From: Zipacnadum sp036504235
GTDB taxonomy: Bacteria; Armatimonadota; Zipacnadia; Zipacnadales; Zipacnadaceae
NCBI GenBank assembly: GCA_036504235.1
Contig: DASXVN010000080.1
Coordinates: forward strand, 27,082 to 91,081
DNA: 64,000 nucleotides
Direction of reading: 5' to 3'
This document shows, in pieces, positions 57,318 through 64,000 of the stretch. Numbering within the stretch: position 1 is the first letter of the stretch; every line of letters begins with the position of its first letter. Position numbers and translations under genes: made by a program. The notes beneath the pieces are model-generated. The model saw nothing but the letters and a program-made list of their open reading frames with translations, made no database searches and was not told the DNA's origin.

Positions 57318-58151
57318 CTACCCTTCGCTATTCCCCGCGAACTTGAGCTTCTCCCGCAACAGCGCCGCCGTGTGCGGATGGGCGAAAGCGCCGGCGATCT
57401 GAGCGTCTTCCTGGTCCGGGCTAGGCCCGTAGAGCGGCGCCAGGCGCGCGGCCAACTCGTCGCGGCCCTTGTCGTACTGGGCGGCGGTCATCTTGCGCGC
57501 CGTGGCGAACAGCTTGGTGAGCACGTCCTTGTCCAGGCCCTTGTCGGCGTCGGCGAGGCCCTCGGCGTTGGCCGCCGCTTCCTCGGTGAAATCGCTATCG
57601 GAGAGTCCGCGCAGCCAGTCGAGCAGCTCCCGCGCCTGCAGCCGCGCCTCATTCCGACCGGTGACGATGTCCAGTTGCGGCGCGGTAAGGAGCTTGCGGA
57701 GCGGCTTGGCGCTCTCGGTGAGGCGCGCCGCACCCTGCTCCCGCGCCTTGCCGACCGCGCTCTGCAGGGTCACGATCTGCCGCTCGATCTCCTCGGAGAC
57801 CGGCTTATCCTCGACCAGGAGCTGCCGCTTGTCGGTCAGCGCCCGGATCAGGTCGCCCTGCAGCTTCTCGATCTGCTGGTCGGACTCCGCGCGCTGCTGG
57901 GCCAGTTGGTCCACCAGGGGCAGCATCTGATTGATCTGGTCGGCGGTGAGCTGCATCCGGTCCAGGATCGTCAGCAGCCGCAGGTCGTCCTGGAGCCCCA
58001 GCAACTGCGCCGACTCCGGGCCCACGCTTACCGCCGGGCAGGAGTTGTCCGTGGCCTCGTCGGGAGCCTGGGCCGAGGAGCGCTGGCAGGCGCCGCCGGT
58101 CAGCGCCGCCGCCAGAATCAGAAGAGCCAACCCGTATCTCATTTTCATCAT
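57318..58151 (-). CDS. Helical lipoprotein of unknown function
   Basis: This 277-residue protein has a lipoprotein signal peptide ending in the lipobox LTGGAC, with the lipidated Cys near residue 22. The rest is almost all helical and charged. A repeated pattern around DRMQLTADQINQMLPLVDQL and AEKLRKLLTAPQLDIV-like KPLRKLLTAPQLDIVTG resembles Spy/CpxP-like periplasmic helix-hook proteins, but the match is loose. It follows rho on the same strand (gap 47 bp) and could share its transcript. ATG at 58151 is preferred because GAAAGGCAG lies at proper spacing. Confidence 0.7.
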   Translation of the reverse strand: MMKMRYGLALLILAAALTGGACQRSSAQAPDEATDNSCPAVSVGPESAQLLGLQDDLRLLTILDRMQLTADQINQMLPLVDQLAQQRAESDQQIEKLQGDLIRALTDKRQLLVEDKPVSEEIERQIVTLQSAVGKAREQGAARLTESAKPLRKLLTAPQLDIVTGRNEARLQARELLDWLRGLSDSDFTEEAAANAEGLADADKGLDKDVLTKLFATARKMTAAQYDKGRDELAARLAPLYGPSPDQEDAQIAGAFAHPHTAALLREKLKFAGNSEG

Positions 58152-58198
58152 CAATCTGCCTTTCGCCGCGGACAGACGCGGAGGTCTGCCCCGACGGC

Positions 58199-59482
58199 CT
58201 AGCGCTTGAAACTCTGCGAGGCCATGGTCAGGAACTCGGAGTTGGTCTTGGTCTTGCGAATGCCCTGCACCAGCGTCTCGGCCGCGTCAATCGGGTCCAT
58301 GGCGTGCAGGACCTTGCGCAGCTGCCAGATGCTCTGCAGTTCCTCGTCGCTGAACAGCAGCTCCTGGTGCCGGGTGCTGGTCTGGCTGATGTCCACGGCC
58401 GGGAAGATGCCCCGGTCGGCCAGTTCCCGCGACAGGCGCAGGTCCAGGTTGCCGGTCGCCTTGAATTCCTCGTAGATCATCTCGTCCATCCGGCTGCCGG
58501 TCTCCACCAGGATGCTGGCCATGATGGTCAGGCTGCCGCCATTCTCGATGTTGCGGGCCGCGCCCAGCAGGCGCTTGGGCCGGTACAGGGCCGCCGGGTC
58601 CAGACCGCCGGAGAGCGTGCGCCCCGAAGCCTCGATGGTCAGGTTGCTGGCGCGCGCCAGGCGGGTGATGCTGTCCAGCAGAATGACGACGTCCTTGCCC
58701 ATTTCCACCAGGCGCTTGGCCCGGTTGAGGGTCAATTCGGCGACCTTCATGTGGTTCTCGGGCATCTCGTCGAAGGTGGAGGCGATAACCTCGCCGTCCA
58801 CCGAGCGGGCGATATCCGTGACCTCTTCGGGCCGCTCGTCAATGAGCAGGACCATCAGATGCAGGTCGTCGTAGTTCTTGGTCAGGCAGTTGGCGAGCTG
58901 CTTAATGATCGTGGTTTTGCCGGCCTTGGGCGGGGCGATGATCAGCCCGCGCTGGCCGCGGCCAATCGGCGCCACGATATCCAGGACCCGGCCGGTGATG
59001 TTGGCCGGCTGGTCGGTCTCCAGGCGCAGCCGCTGGTTGGGGTAGACCGGGGTCAGTTCCTCGAAGATCGGCCGGGTGCCCACCTCCTGCGGCGAGAGGG
59101 CATTGATGGTCTGCACCCGCAGGAGCGACCAGAAGCGCTCACTATCCTTGGGGGGCCGAACCGGGCCGCTGACCAGGTCGCCGGTGCGCAGGTCAAAGCG
59201 CCGGATCTGGCTGTCGGCCACGTACACGTCCTGCGCCTGATCGGGGCCATAGCCCCGCACCCGCAGGTAGCCGCGTCCGTCATTAGTCACTTCCAGCAAG
59301 CCCTCGCGGTAGCTGAGCCCGTTCTGCTCGCTCTGCTTGGCCAGGATCTTCATGCACAGGTCCCGCTTCTTGGCCGTAGAGACGCCCGTCAGTTGCATCT
59401 CCGTGGCCAGGGCCCGCAGTTCATCCACGGTCTTTGCTTCCAACTCCGCCAATTCGAACATCGTGTCCGCCATCCTGTCCAT
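58199..59482 (-). CDS. rho: Transcription termination factor Rho
   Basis: This 427-residue protein matches Rho throughout. Residues 1-45 form the N-terminal helical domain (LEAKTVDELRALATEMQLTG). The RNA-binding cold-shock-like domain carries EGLLEVTNDGRGYLRV and VADSQIRRFDLRTGDLVSGP. The ATPase domain has Walker A in GLIIAPPKAGKTTI near 160, Walker B in VVILLDSITRLAR near 245, the Q-loop region SGGLDPAAL and the R-loop nearby. It is a hexameric RNA helicase that ends transcription. The ATG at 59482 has GAGAGGTGT upstream. It lies 31 bp after hpt, in a guaA-hpt-rho run. Confidence 0.98.
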   Translation of the reverse strand: MDRMADTMFELAELEAKTVDELRALATEMQLTGVSTAKKRDLCMKILAKQSEQNGLSYREGLLEVTNDGRGYLRVRGYGPDQAQDVYVADSQIRRFDLRTGDLVSGPVRPPKDSERFWSLLRVQTINALSPQEVGTRPIFEELTPVYPNQRLRLETDQPANITGRVLDIVAPIGRGQRGLIIAPPKAGKTTIIKQLANCLTKNYDDLHLMVLLIDERPEEVTDIARSVDGEVIASTFDEMPENHMKVAELTLNRAKRLVEMGKDVVILLDSITRLARASNLTIEASGRTLSGGLDPAALYRPKRLLGAARNIENGGSLTIMASILVETGSRMDEMIYEEFKATGNLDLRLSRELADRGIFPAVDISQTSTRHQELLFSDEELQSIWQLRKVLHAMDPIDAAETLVQGIRKTKTNSEFLTMASQSFKR

Positions 59483-59513
59483 ACACCTCTCGTTTGCGTG
59501 CTCCGACCAGGGT

Positions 59514-60104
59514 CTAACTCTCGGCGGGCCGCTCATATACTTCCGGTTTCAGCACTGCCACATACGGCAGGTTGCGATAGCACTGCGCATAGTCTAGTCC
59601 GTAACCCACCAGAAACTCATCCGGGACCTCAAAGCCCACGTAGTCCAGGTGGACCGGGGTCTCGCGGCGGTCGGGCTTGTCCAGGAGCGTACAGATCCGC
59701 ACCTCGGCGGCGCTGCGCCCCACCCAGTCCGCCAGCCAGGCCAGGGTGTGGCCGGTGTCCACAATGTCCTCCACGATCAGCACCCGCCGGCCCTCCAGCG
59801 GCGCGCCCGGCTCCTCCACCACCACCATCTCATGGCTGGAGATTGCCTCATCTCCGTAGGTGGAAACCGTGATGAAATCCAGGCCGCAGGGGAGCTGTAT
59901 CTGGCGCAGGAGGTCCGCCAGGAACATGAAGGAGCCCTTGAGCACCCCCAGGACCAGCGGCCGGTCGCCCTGGTAGTCGCGAGTGATCTGCGCCCCCAGT
60001 TCCGCCACCCGGGCGGCGATCTGCTCGGCCGTCACCAGCACCCCGGCGAGCTGATCGCGGCAATAGAGGGACTCGGGTAGTGGCTCAACGCGCATTGGGG
60101 TCAT
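59514..60104 (-). CDS. hpt: Hypoxanthine (guanine) phosphoribosyltransferase
   Basis: This 196-residue protein has the PRPP-binding motif VLIVEDIVDTGHTLAWL near residue 105, LGVLKGSFMFLADLLRQIQL near 55 (PPi loop), the flexible loop STYGDEA near 80, and DYVGFEVPDEFLVGYGLDYA near 155 typical of HGPRTs. It joins hypoxanthine or guanine to PRPP to make IMP or GMP. Location directly after guaA (52 bp) fits purine salvage feeding GMP. The length is slightly above the common 175-185 because of an N-terminal extension. Confidence 0.96.
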   Translation of the reverse strand: MTPMRVEPLPESLYCRDQLAGVLVTAEQIAARVAELGAQITRDYQGDRPLVLGVLKGSFMFLADLLRQIQLPCGLDFITVSTYGDEAISSHEMVVVEEPGAPLEGRRVLIVEDIVDTGHTLAWLADWVGRSAAEVRICTLLDKPDRRETPVHLDYVGFEVPDEFLVGYGLDYAQCYRNLPYVAVLKPEVYERPAES

Positions 60105-60156
60105 GAGCAGGGCCGTTGCCGGCTGCTCCCTCCGGGGCGAGCGACGTTATCCGCGG

Positions 60157-61716
60157 CTACTCCCACTCCACCGTTCCGGGGGGTTTGGAGGTAATGTCGT
60201 AGACGACGCGATTGACACCCTTGACCTGATTGACAATCCGGTTGGCGACGCGCGCCAGCACCTCATGGGGAATCCGCGCCCAGTCGGCAGTCATGAAGTC
60301 CTCCGTGACCACCGCGCGCAGGATAATCGGGTGCGCGTAGGTGCGATCGTCACCCATCACGCCTACCGAGCGCATGTCGGCGATGACGGCGAAAAACTGC
60401 GACAGGCTCGCCTCCAGGCCGGCTTTGGCCAGTTCGTCGCGGAAGATGTGGTCGGCCTCGCGGACCTGCTCCACCTTCTCCGGAGTCACCGCGCCGATCA
60501 CGCGCACGGCCAGACCGGGACCGGGGAAAGGCTGCCGCTCGGTGAGTGCCGGCGGGAGGCCCAACTGCCGCCCCAGTGCCCGCACCTGGTCCTTGAAAAG
60601 ACGGCGCAGCGGCTCCACCAGTTCATACTCCATGTCGTCCGGCAGCCCGCCGACATTGTGGTGCGACTTGATGGTAGCGGTAGTGCCGCCGCCGCTCTCG
60701 ATGACGTCAGGATAGATCGTCCCCTGCGCCAGGTACTTGAATTCGCCGATGGCCTTGGCCTCGGACTCAAAGGTGCGGATGAAGGTTTCGCCGATGATTC
60801 GGCGCTTCTCCTCCGGGTCCGCCACGCCCGCCAGCTTGCCCAGGAAGGCCGCGGAAGCATCAATGGGCACGAACCGCTCGCCCAATTCCGCGCCGAAATA
60901 CTCTTTGATCTCCGCGGACTCGTTCTTCCGCATCAGTCCGTGGTCAATGTACATGCAGGTGAGCTGATCGCCGATCGCGCGGTCCAGCAGCGCCGCCACC
61001 ACCGCGGAATCCACGCCGCCGGACAGTCCGCACAGCACCCGCCCCTCGCCCACCTGGGCGCGGATCTCGGCCACCGACTCCTCCACGAAATCGCCGGGCT
61101 CCCAGCTACTGCTGCAGCCGCAGGCCTCGCGGATGAAGTTGCGCAGCACCGTGGGCCCGCAAATGGTGTGTTTGACCTCGGGGTGGAACTGCACGCCGTA
61201 GAGCTTGCGCTCCGGATCGCCCATCGCCGCCACCGGGGTATAGCCGCTGGTGGCCAGGACAGTAAAGCCGGGGGGCACGGACTCCACGCGGTCGCCGTGG
61301 CTCATCCAAGTCTGGCTGGGGCTGGCCACGCCCTCGAGCAGCAGGTCCGGCTCCACCACGTCAATCTCGGTGAAACCGTACTCGCGCCGCTCCCCGGGCT
61401 CCACGCGGCCGCCCAGCAGGTGCGCCATGAGCTGATGCCCATAGCAGATGCCCAGCATGGGGATACCGGCCTCCAGAATCCGCAGGTCGAGCGTCGGCGC
61501 GCCCTCCTGATAGACGGAGGCGGGGCCGCCGCTGAGGATCAGGCCGCTAGGACGGTCGGCCAGAATCTCCTCCACGGTGGCGGTAGCCGGACGCATCTCG
61601 CACCAGACTCCTTGCTCTTGTACCTTGCGGATAATGAGCTGGAGATACTGGGCGCCGAAGTCCAGGACCAGGATTTTCTCAGGGGCGCTTGGCTGTGTAT
61701 TACAGGGGGTAGTCAT
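60157..61716 (-). CDS. guaA: GMP synthase (glutamine-hydrolysing)
   Basis: This 519-residue enzyme has an N-terminal class I amidotransferase (ILVLDFGAQYLQLIIRKVQE; nucleophile Cys in GICYGHQLMA near 84; His/Glu in QFHPEVKHT near 177), a PP-loop ATP-pyrophosphatase (CGLSGGVDSAVVAALL near 235) and a C-terminal dimerisation domain (RTYAHPIILRAVVTEDFMTA, closing PPGTVEWE). It converts XMP to GMP with ATP and glutamine. ATG at 61716 was chosen; the preceding TTG would add one residue. It is the first gene of guaA-hpt-rho, driven by a consensus promoter about 190 bp upstream. Confidence 0.98.
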   Translation of the reverse strand: MTTPCNTQPSAPEKILVLDFGAQYLQLIIRKVQEQGVWCEMRPATATVEEILADRPSGLILSGGPASVYQEGAPTLDLRILEAGIPMLGICYGHQLMAHLLGGRVEPGERREYGFTEIDVVEPDLLLEGVASPSQTWMSHGDRVESVPPGFTVLATSGYTPVAAMGDPERKLYGVQFHPEVKHTICGPTVLRNFIREACGCSSSWEPGDFVEESVAEIRAQVGEGRVLCGLSGGVDSAVVAALLDRAIGDQLTCMYIDHGLMRKNESAEIKEYFGAELGERFVPIDASAAFLGKLAGVADPEEKRRIIGETFIRTFESEAKAIGEFKYLAQGTIYPDVIESGGGTTATIKSHHNVGGLPDDMEYELVEPLRRLFKDQVRALGRQLGLPPALTERQPFPGPGLAVRVIGAVTPEKVEQVREADHIFRDELAKAGLEASLSQFFAVIADMRSVGVMGDDRTYAHPIILRAVVTEDFMTADWARIPHEVLARVANRIVNQVKGVNRVVYDITSKPPGTVEWE

Positions 61717-61898
61717 CAAATTGGAGGGTAGGACGCTGGCCTCAAGTGGGAGGGTAGGAAGAACACAGGCACGGCAGGTGCGGCAGCAACAACCGCTCTT
61801 CGGCCTCCCCCCGCGATCACCCCGGCGCTAGCTGCATCGGAAGGTGTGAAAAGTCTCAGTACGAGACGCGCTCTGGGAACTCGGCGGGGCATGCGACT
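61717..61898 (-). other. Long guaA leader region
   Basis: About 180 nt separate the predicted start site (near 61898) from guaA. It contains a direct repeat, TCCTACCCTCCCACTTGA and TCCTACCCTCCAATTTGA, the second running into the start codon. It also has GC-rich segments that can pair (GCCGGGGTGATCGCGGGGGG). The conserved core of purine riboswitches was looked for and not found. No strong ribosome site precedes the ATG. Confidence 0.45.
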
Positions 61899-61904
61899 GA
61901 GAAA

Positions 61905-61933
61905 AGTATAGCAGGCAGACAAAGGCGTGTCAA
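61905..61933 (-). promoter_or_regulatory. Promoter of the guaA-hpt-rho run
   Basis: On the minus strand a perfect TTGACA (61933-61928) lies 17 bp from TATACT (61910-61905), with TG one base before the -10 box. This is one of the best consensus promoters in the window. Confidence 0.8.
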
Positions 61934-61959
61934 CAGGGGGGAGGCGGTGGCGAGCGTTC

Positions 61960-62089
61960 CCGGAGGGGCCGAATACGAGGACGGAGCGCAGCGAACGCCG
62001 CAAGTATCCGGCCCCCGGCTATCGCTAAGCCGTGGGCCGGATGCTTCCGCGCGCCCGACGCAGACGTCGGTCGTGCTCGCATGCGGCCC
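61960..62089 (-). repeat. Element K, second copy (inverted, right end truncated)
   Basis: This stretch matches the reverse complement of 33407-33543 almost throughout, including GGGGCCGAATACGAGGACG, GCAGCGAACGCCGCAAGTAT, the inner GGGCCGGATGCTT arm and TCGTGCTCGCATGCGGCCC. The last dozen bases of the terminal repeat are missing. The inner loop differs yet can still pair (GACG/CGTC). Confidence 0.75.
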
Positions 62090-62169
62090 ATGTCCTCCCT
62101 GTCCTTGACGCCCCTCCCCCTCTCCCCTATACTCAGCCCTCGCACCACCCCCGCGAACCGAGGTCCCCC

Positions 62170-63075
62170 ATGCTGCTGTCCGGAATCCTGCTCGCCTTCC
62201 TGTCCGGCGTCTCCTTCTCGGTGCTGGGAATGAGCTACAAAATGGCTGCCGCCCGCCACTGCCGGGCCGTGCCCTTCACCATGGCGCTCGGCCTCAGCGC
62301 CGGAGTAGTGACGCTGTTCAAATCCACCACCGAGGCCACCGCCTGGGGCGATCCGCATCTGTGGGGGCTGGCCGGCGCCGTCGCGGTCTGCTTTATCTCC
62401 AGTATTCCCCTGGTGGTCCTGGCGAGCCGCCTGGGGCCGGGCTCCCTGAACTGGACCGTGGTCAACCTCGCCCTCCTGGTGCCGCTGCTTTCCGCCCCCT
62501 ACCTCTTCCACGAGCCGCTGCTCGGCGTGGATGCGCTAGTCATTGCGCTGTTCGTCCTGGCGCTGGTCTGCCTGCAGCGGGGTATGCACGCGGCCGGCGA
62601 CACGCCCCCGCGCCGTTACCTCCTCTACGCGCTGGTCCTGACCGCAATCTTCGTCACCAACGGCACGGTGGGCGTCGCCCAGAAGCTCAAGTATCTGCTG
62701 CTCGGCGAAACCAGCACCGCGGGGCTGGCGGCCACTTTCTACCTGCTCACGGCGGTTCTGGCTTTCTCGATCATGCTCGCCCGCGGCCAGGCGCGGATGC
62801 GTCGCGCGGAGTGGCAAGTGGGGGCGCTGGCGGGTCTGACCAGCGCGGGCGGGGTGCTGTCGCTGATGACCGCCCTGCGCCTCCCGGCGGCGGAGGTCTT
62901 CCCCATCTCGCAAGGCCTCTCGCTAGTGGGCGGCATCGCCCTGACCGCCGTCCTCTACCACGAGCGTTTCAACAAATGGAAGGTCCTCGGCGTAGCCCTG
63001 GCGCTAGCGGTGGTGCTCCTGGCAGTCCTCCGCGAACCCACGCAGGTGTGGCTCACGGGGTTGCTGGGCGGGTGA
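62170..63075 (+). CDS. EamA/DMT-type membrane transporter
   Basis: This 301-residue protein has ten predicted transmembrane helices in two five-helix halves, as in drug/metabolite transporters: helix 1 LLSGILLAFLSGVSFSVLGM, and the last one VLGVALALAVVLLAVL. The end of each half has the EamA-like pattern of an acidic residue in a short loop (HEPLLGVDALVIALFVLAL near 115; HERFNKWKVLGVALAL near 270). It probably exports or takes up a small metabolite; the substrate is unknown. The ATG at 62170 follows GAGGT. It lies divergent from guaA and is flanked by repeats on both sides. Confidence 0.85.
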   Translation: MLLSGILLAFLSGVSFSVLGMSYKMAAARHCRAVPFTMALGLSAGVVTLFKSTTEATAWGDPHLWGLAGAVAVCFISSIPLVVLASRLGPGSLNWTVVNLALLVPLLSAPYLFHEPLLGVDALVIALFVLALVCLQRGMHAAGDTPPRRYLLYALVLTAIFVTNGTVGVAQKLKYLLLGETSTAGLAATFYLLTAVLAFSIMLARGQARMRRAEWQVGALAGLTSAGGVLSLMTALRLPAAEVFPISQGLSLVGGIALTAVLYHERFNKWKVLGVALALAVVLLAVLREPTQVWLTGLLGG

Positions 63076-63160
63076 AGGGAGTATGGACAGCGGCCGTCCC
63101 CCGGAGGGGCCGCACGAGCGCAGCGAGGTCGGCCCGGCCCTGGCCGTAGCCGTTGCCGTC

Positions 63161-63209
63161 GGTGGCACCGGCTGCCTGCCCTGAGCCTGTCGAAGGGTCT
63201 CGCCGGTGT
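63161..63209 (+). repeat. Module E hairpin split by a 24-bp insertion
   Basis: Uninterrupted module E is GGTGGCACCGGC-GTCTCGCCGGTGT. Here 24 bp (63173-63196, containing CCTGAGCCTGTCGAAGG) sit exactly between the two halves, close to the apex of the E hairpin. Both halves of E are otherwise perfect. Confidence 0.8.
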
Positions 63210-63256
63210 GCCGTTAGCGTTGCCGTAAGTGTAGCCGCCCGTCGTCGTGGCCGTCC

Positions 63257-63357
63257 GTAGGGGTGGATCTTTCGCGGAGCCGCACCCCGCGAAACCTCCA
63301 CCCGCGCCCACCGCGCAGGCTGGTCTCAGCCGCGGGCGGCGCAAGCACCGCCCCTAC
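63257..63357 (+). repeat. Two-armed palindromic element P, copy 5
   Basis: The left arm TTTCGCGG/CCGCGAAA sits on a GGGTGGA/TCCACCC base. The right arm is GGGCGGCGC-AA-GCACCGCCC. The ends are GTAGGGG and CCCCTAC. It is closest to copy 3. Confidence 0.8.
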
Positions 63358-64000
63358 GGGAGAACGGGCGTCCTCCAAGGCTACCCGCCATTGCCTTTGC
63401 CTCAATCCCCCTCCCTATTTAGGGAGGGGCGGCGGCGTCTGCGCCGCCGGGGGTGGGTCCTCGGCGACCGCTGGGCCAACGGCGGACCCCTCCCCGGAGT
63501 CTGCTGCGCAGCCTCCGCCCTCCCCTTAATAGGGGAGGGATTGGGACCCGAGAGTTTCGTCGGTCGCCGGCGGCGGGTCTCCCCCCTCACCGCCGCACCC
63601 CGCGCACCCTCCACCCGCGCCAGCCACGAACCGTGGTCCCCCGGCCGTTTGCCGTTGCCTTCCCCCGGAGGGGCCGCACGAGCGCAGCGAGGTCGGCCCT
63701 GCCCTGGCCGTTGCCGTTGCCGTCAGCCCCTCCCGCCTCGGGAGGGGTGCCCGAGGTCTGCCGAGGGCGGGGTGGGCCTGGGCCTGCCGAGGACTTCCGT
63801 CTAGCGGTCGCCGCGGGCGGCGGGTGTAACCGCCGCCCCTACGGAGAAACGGCCGTTCCCCCGGCCGTTTGCCGTTGCCGTCCCCCGGAGGGGCCGCACG
63901 AGCGCAGCAAGGTCGGCCCTGCCCCGGCCGTTGCCGTTGCCGTCAGCCCCTCCCGCCGCGGGAGGGGTGCCCGAGGTCTGCCGAGGGCGGGGTGGGCCGG

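Larger units (their letters stand above)
63076..64000. repeat. 925 bp repeat cluster at the right edge
   Basis: No gene is seen. In order: module G (63101-63139), module E interrupted by another palindrome (63161-63209, listed separately), element P (63257-63357, listed separately), a CCCTCCCTATTTAGGGAGGG hairpin (about 63409-63428) and a CCCTCCCCTTAATAGGGGAG hairpin (about 63518-63538). Then module G (63665-63702), module A (about 63726-63777), a CGGGCGGCGGGTGTAACCGC-type P arm ending CCCCTAC (about 63811-63842), module G (63885-63922) and module A reaching the window end (about 63945-64000). GCCGTTGCCGT and GCCGTTTGCCGTT linkers join them. Confidence 0.8.

Noticed and set aside
61717..61898. 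Purine riboswitch before guaA
   Set aside because: The conserved P1/J2-3 core of purine riboswitches was not found on reading the leader.

Overview
The window is a GC-rich bacterial chromosome segment with about 50 protein genes and one tRNA. The gene repertoire suggests an uncultured, saprophytic bacterium close to Armatimonadota; a Planctomycetota-like relative cannot be excluded. The basis is a PEP-CTERM protein, several uroporphyrinogen-decarboxylase-family (UroD-like) paralogues, GntR/LacI-type chimeric regulators, many secreted carbohydrate-active proteins and a DUF6785-like membrane protein. This is inference from gene content, since no rRNA is present.

Layout. 1-3.9 kb (minus): four sugar-modifying genes (two tandem epimerases, a xylose-isomerase-like TIM barrel and a Gfo/Idh/MocA oxidoreductase cut by the left edge). 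4.0 kb: tRNA-Ser(UGA) with its own promoter. 4.1-10 kb (minus): TPR protein, two-subunit class I fumarase, small BON-like protein, metallophosphoesterase and M48 protease. 10-15.5 kb: PEP-CTERM protein, small membrane protein, stand-alone rpsR, UroD-like protein and DUF4139-type exported protein. 15.8-17.3 kb: secreted trypsin-like protease. 17.8-20.4 kb (minus): amt, outer-membrane barrel, P-II operon. 20.7-29.4 kb (plus): four exported proteins, namely two paralogous putative glycoside hydrolases and two proteins ending in amidotransferase-like folds. 29.5-38 kb: nuclease-like protein, UroD-like pair, cyclase, MgtC, CBM9-like protein, HAD phosphatase and purine nucleoside phosphorylase. 38.4-48.6 kb: DUF6785-like membrane protein, ACT protein, amidohydrolase, D-2-hydroxyacid dehydrogenase, UroD-like protein, nucleoside hydrolase and two AraR-like regulators. 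48.9-57 kb: fucose-isomerase-like protein, GH38 mannosidase, amidohydrolase pair and glycosyltransferase. 57.3-61.7 kb (minus): guaA-hpt-rho plus a lipoprotein. 62.2-63.1 kb: EamA-type transporter.

Most genes fit the uptake and breakdown of complex carbohydrate: exported hydrolases and binding proteins, then cytoplasmic isomerases, epimerases, dehydrogenases and amidohydrolases, under GntR/LacI control. Housekeeping islands (guaA-hpt-rho, rpsR, fumarase, amt-P-II) lie between them.

The least expected feature is the intergenic DNA. From about 13 kb onward, and most densely from 33 kb to the right end, the gaps are mosaics of palindromic modules joined by GCCGTT/GCCGTTT linkers. They include five copies of a 100-125 bp two-armed element with compensatory stem changes, a 137 bp element with 24 bp terminal inverted repeats, long hairpins on both sides of one dehydrogenase gene, and hairpins interrupted near the apex by other short palindromes. 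No transposase or RAYT gene lies in the window. A second theme is neighbouring paralogues in which one member has kept and the other has lost the expected active-site residues (epimerases, amidohydrolases, UroD-like proteins).
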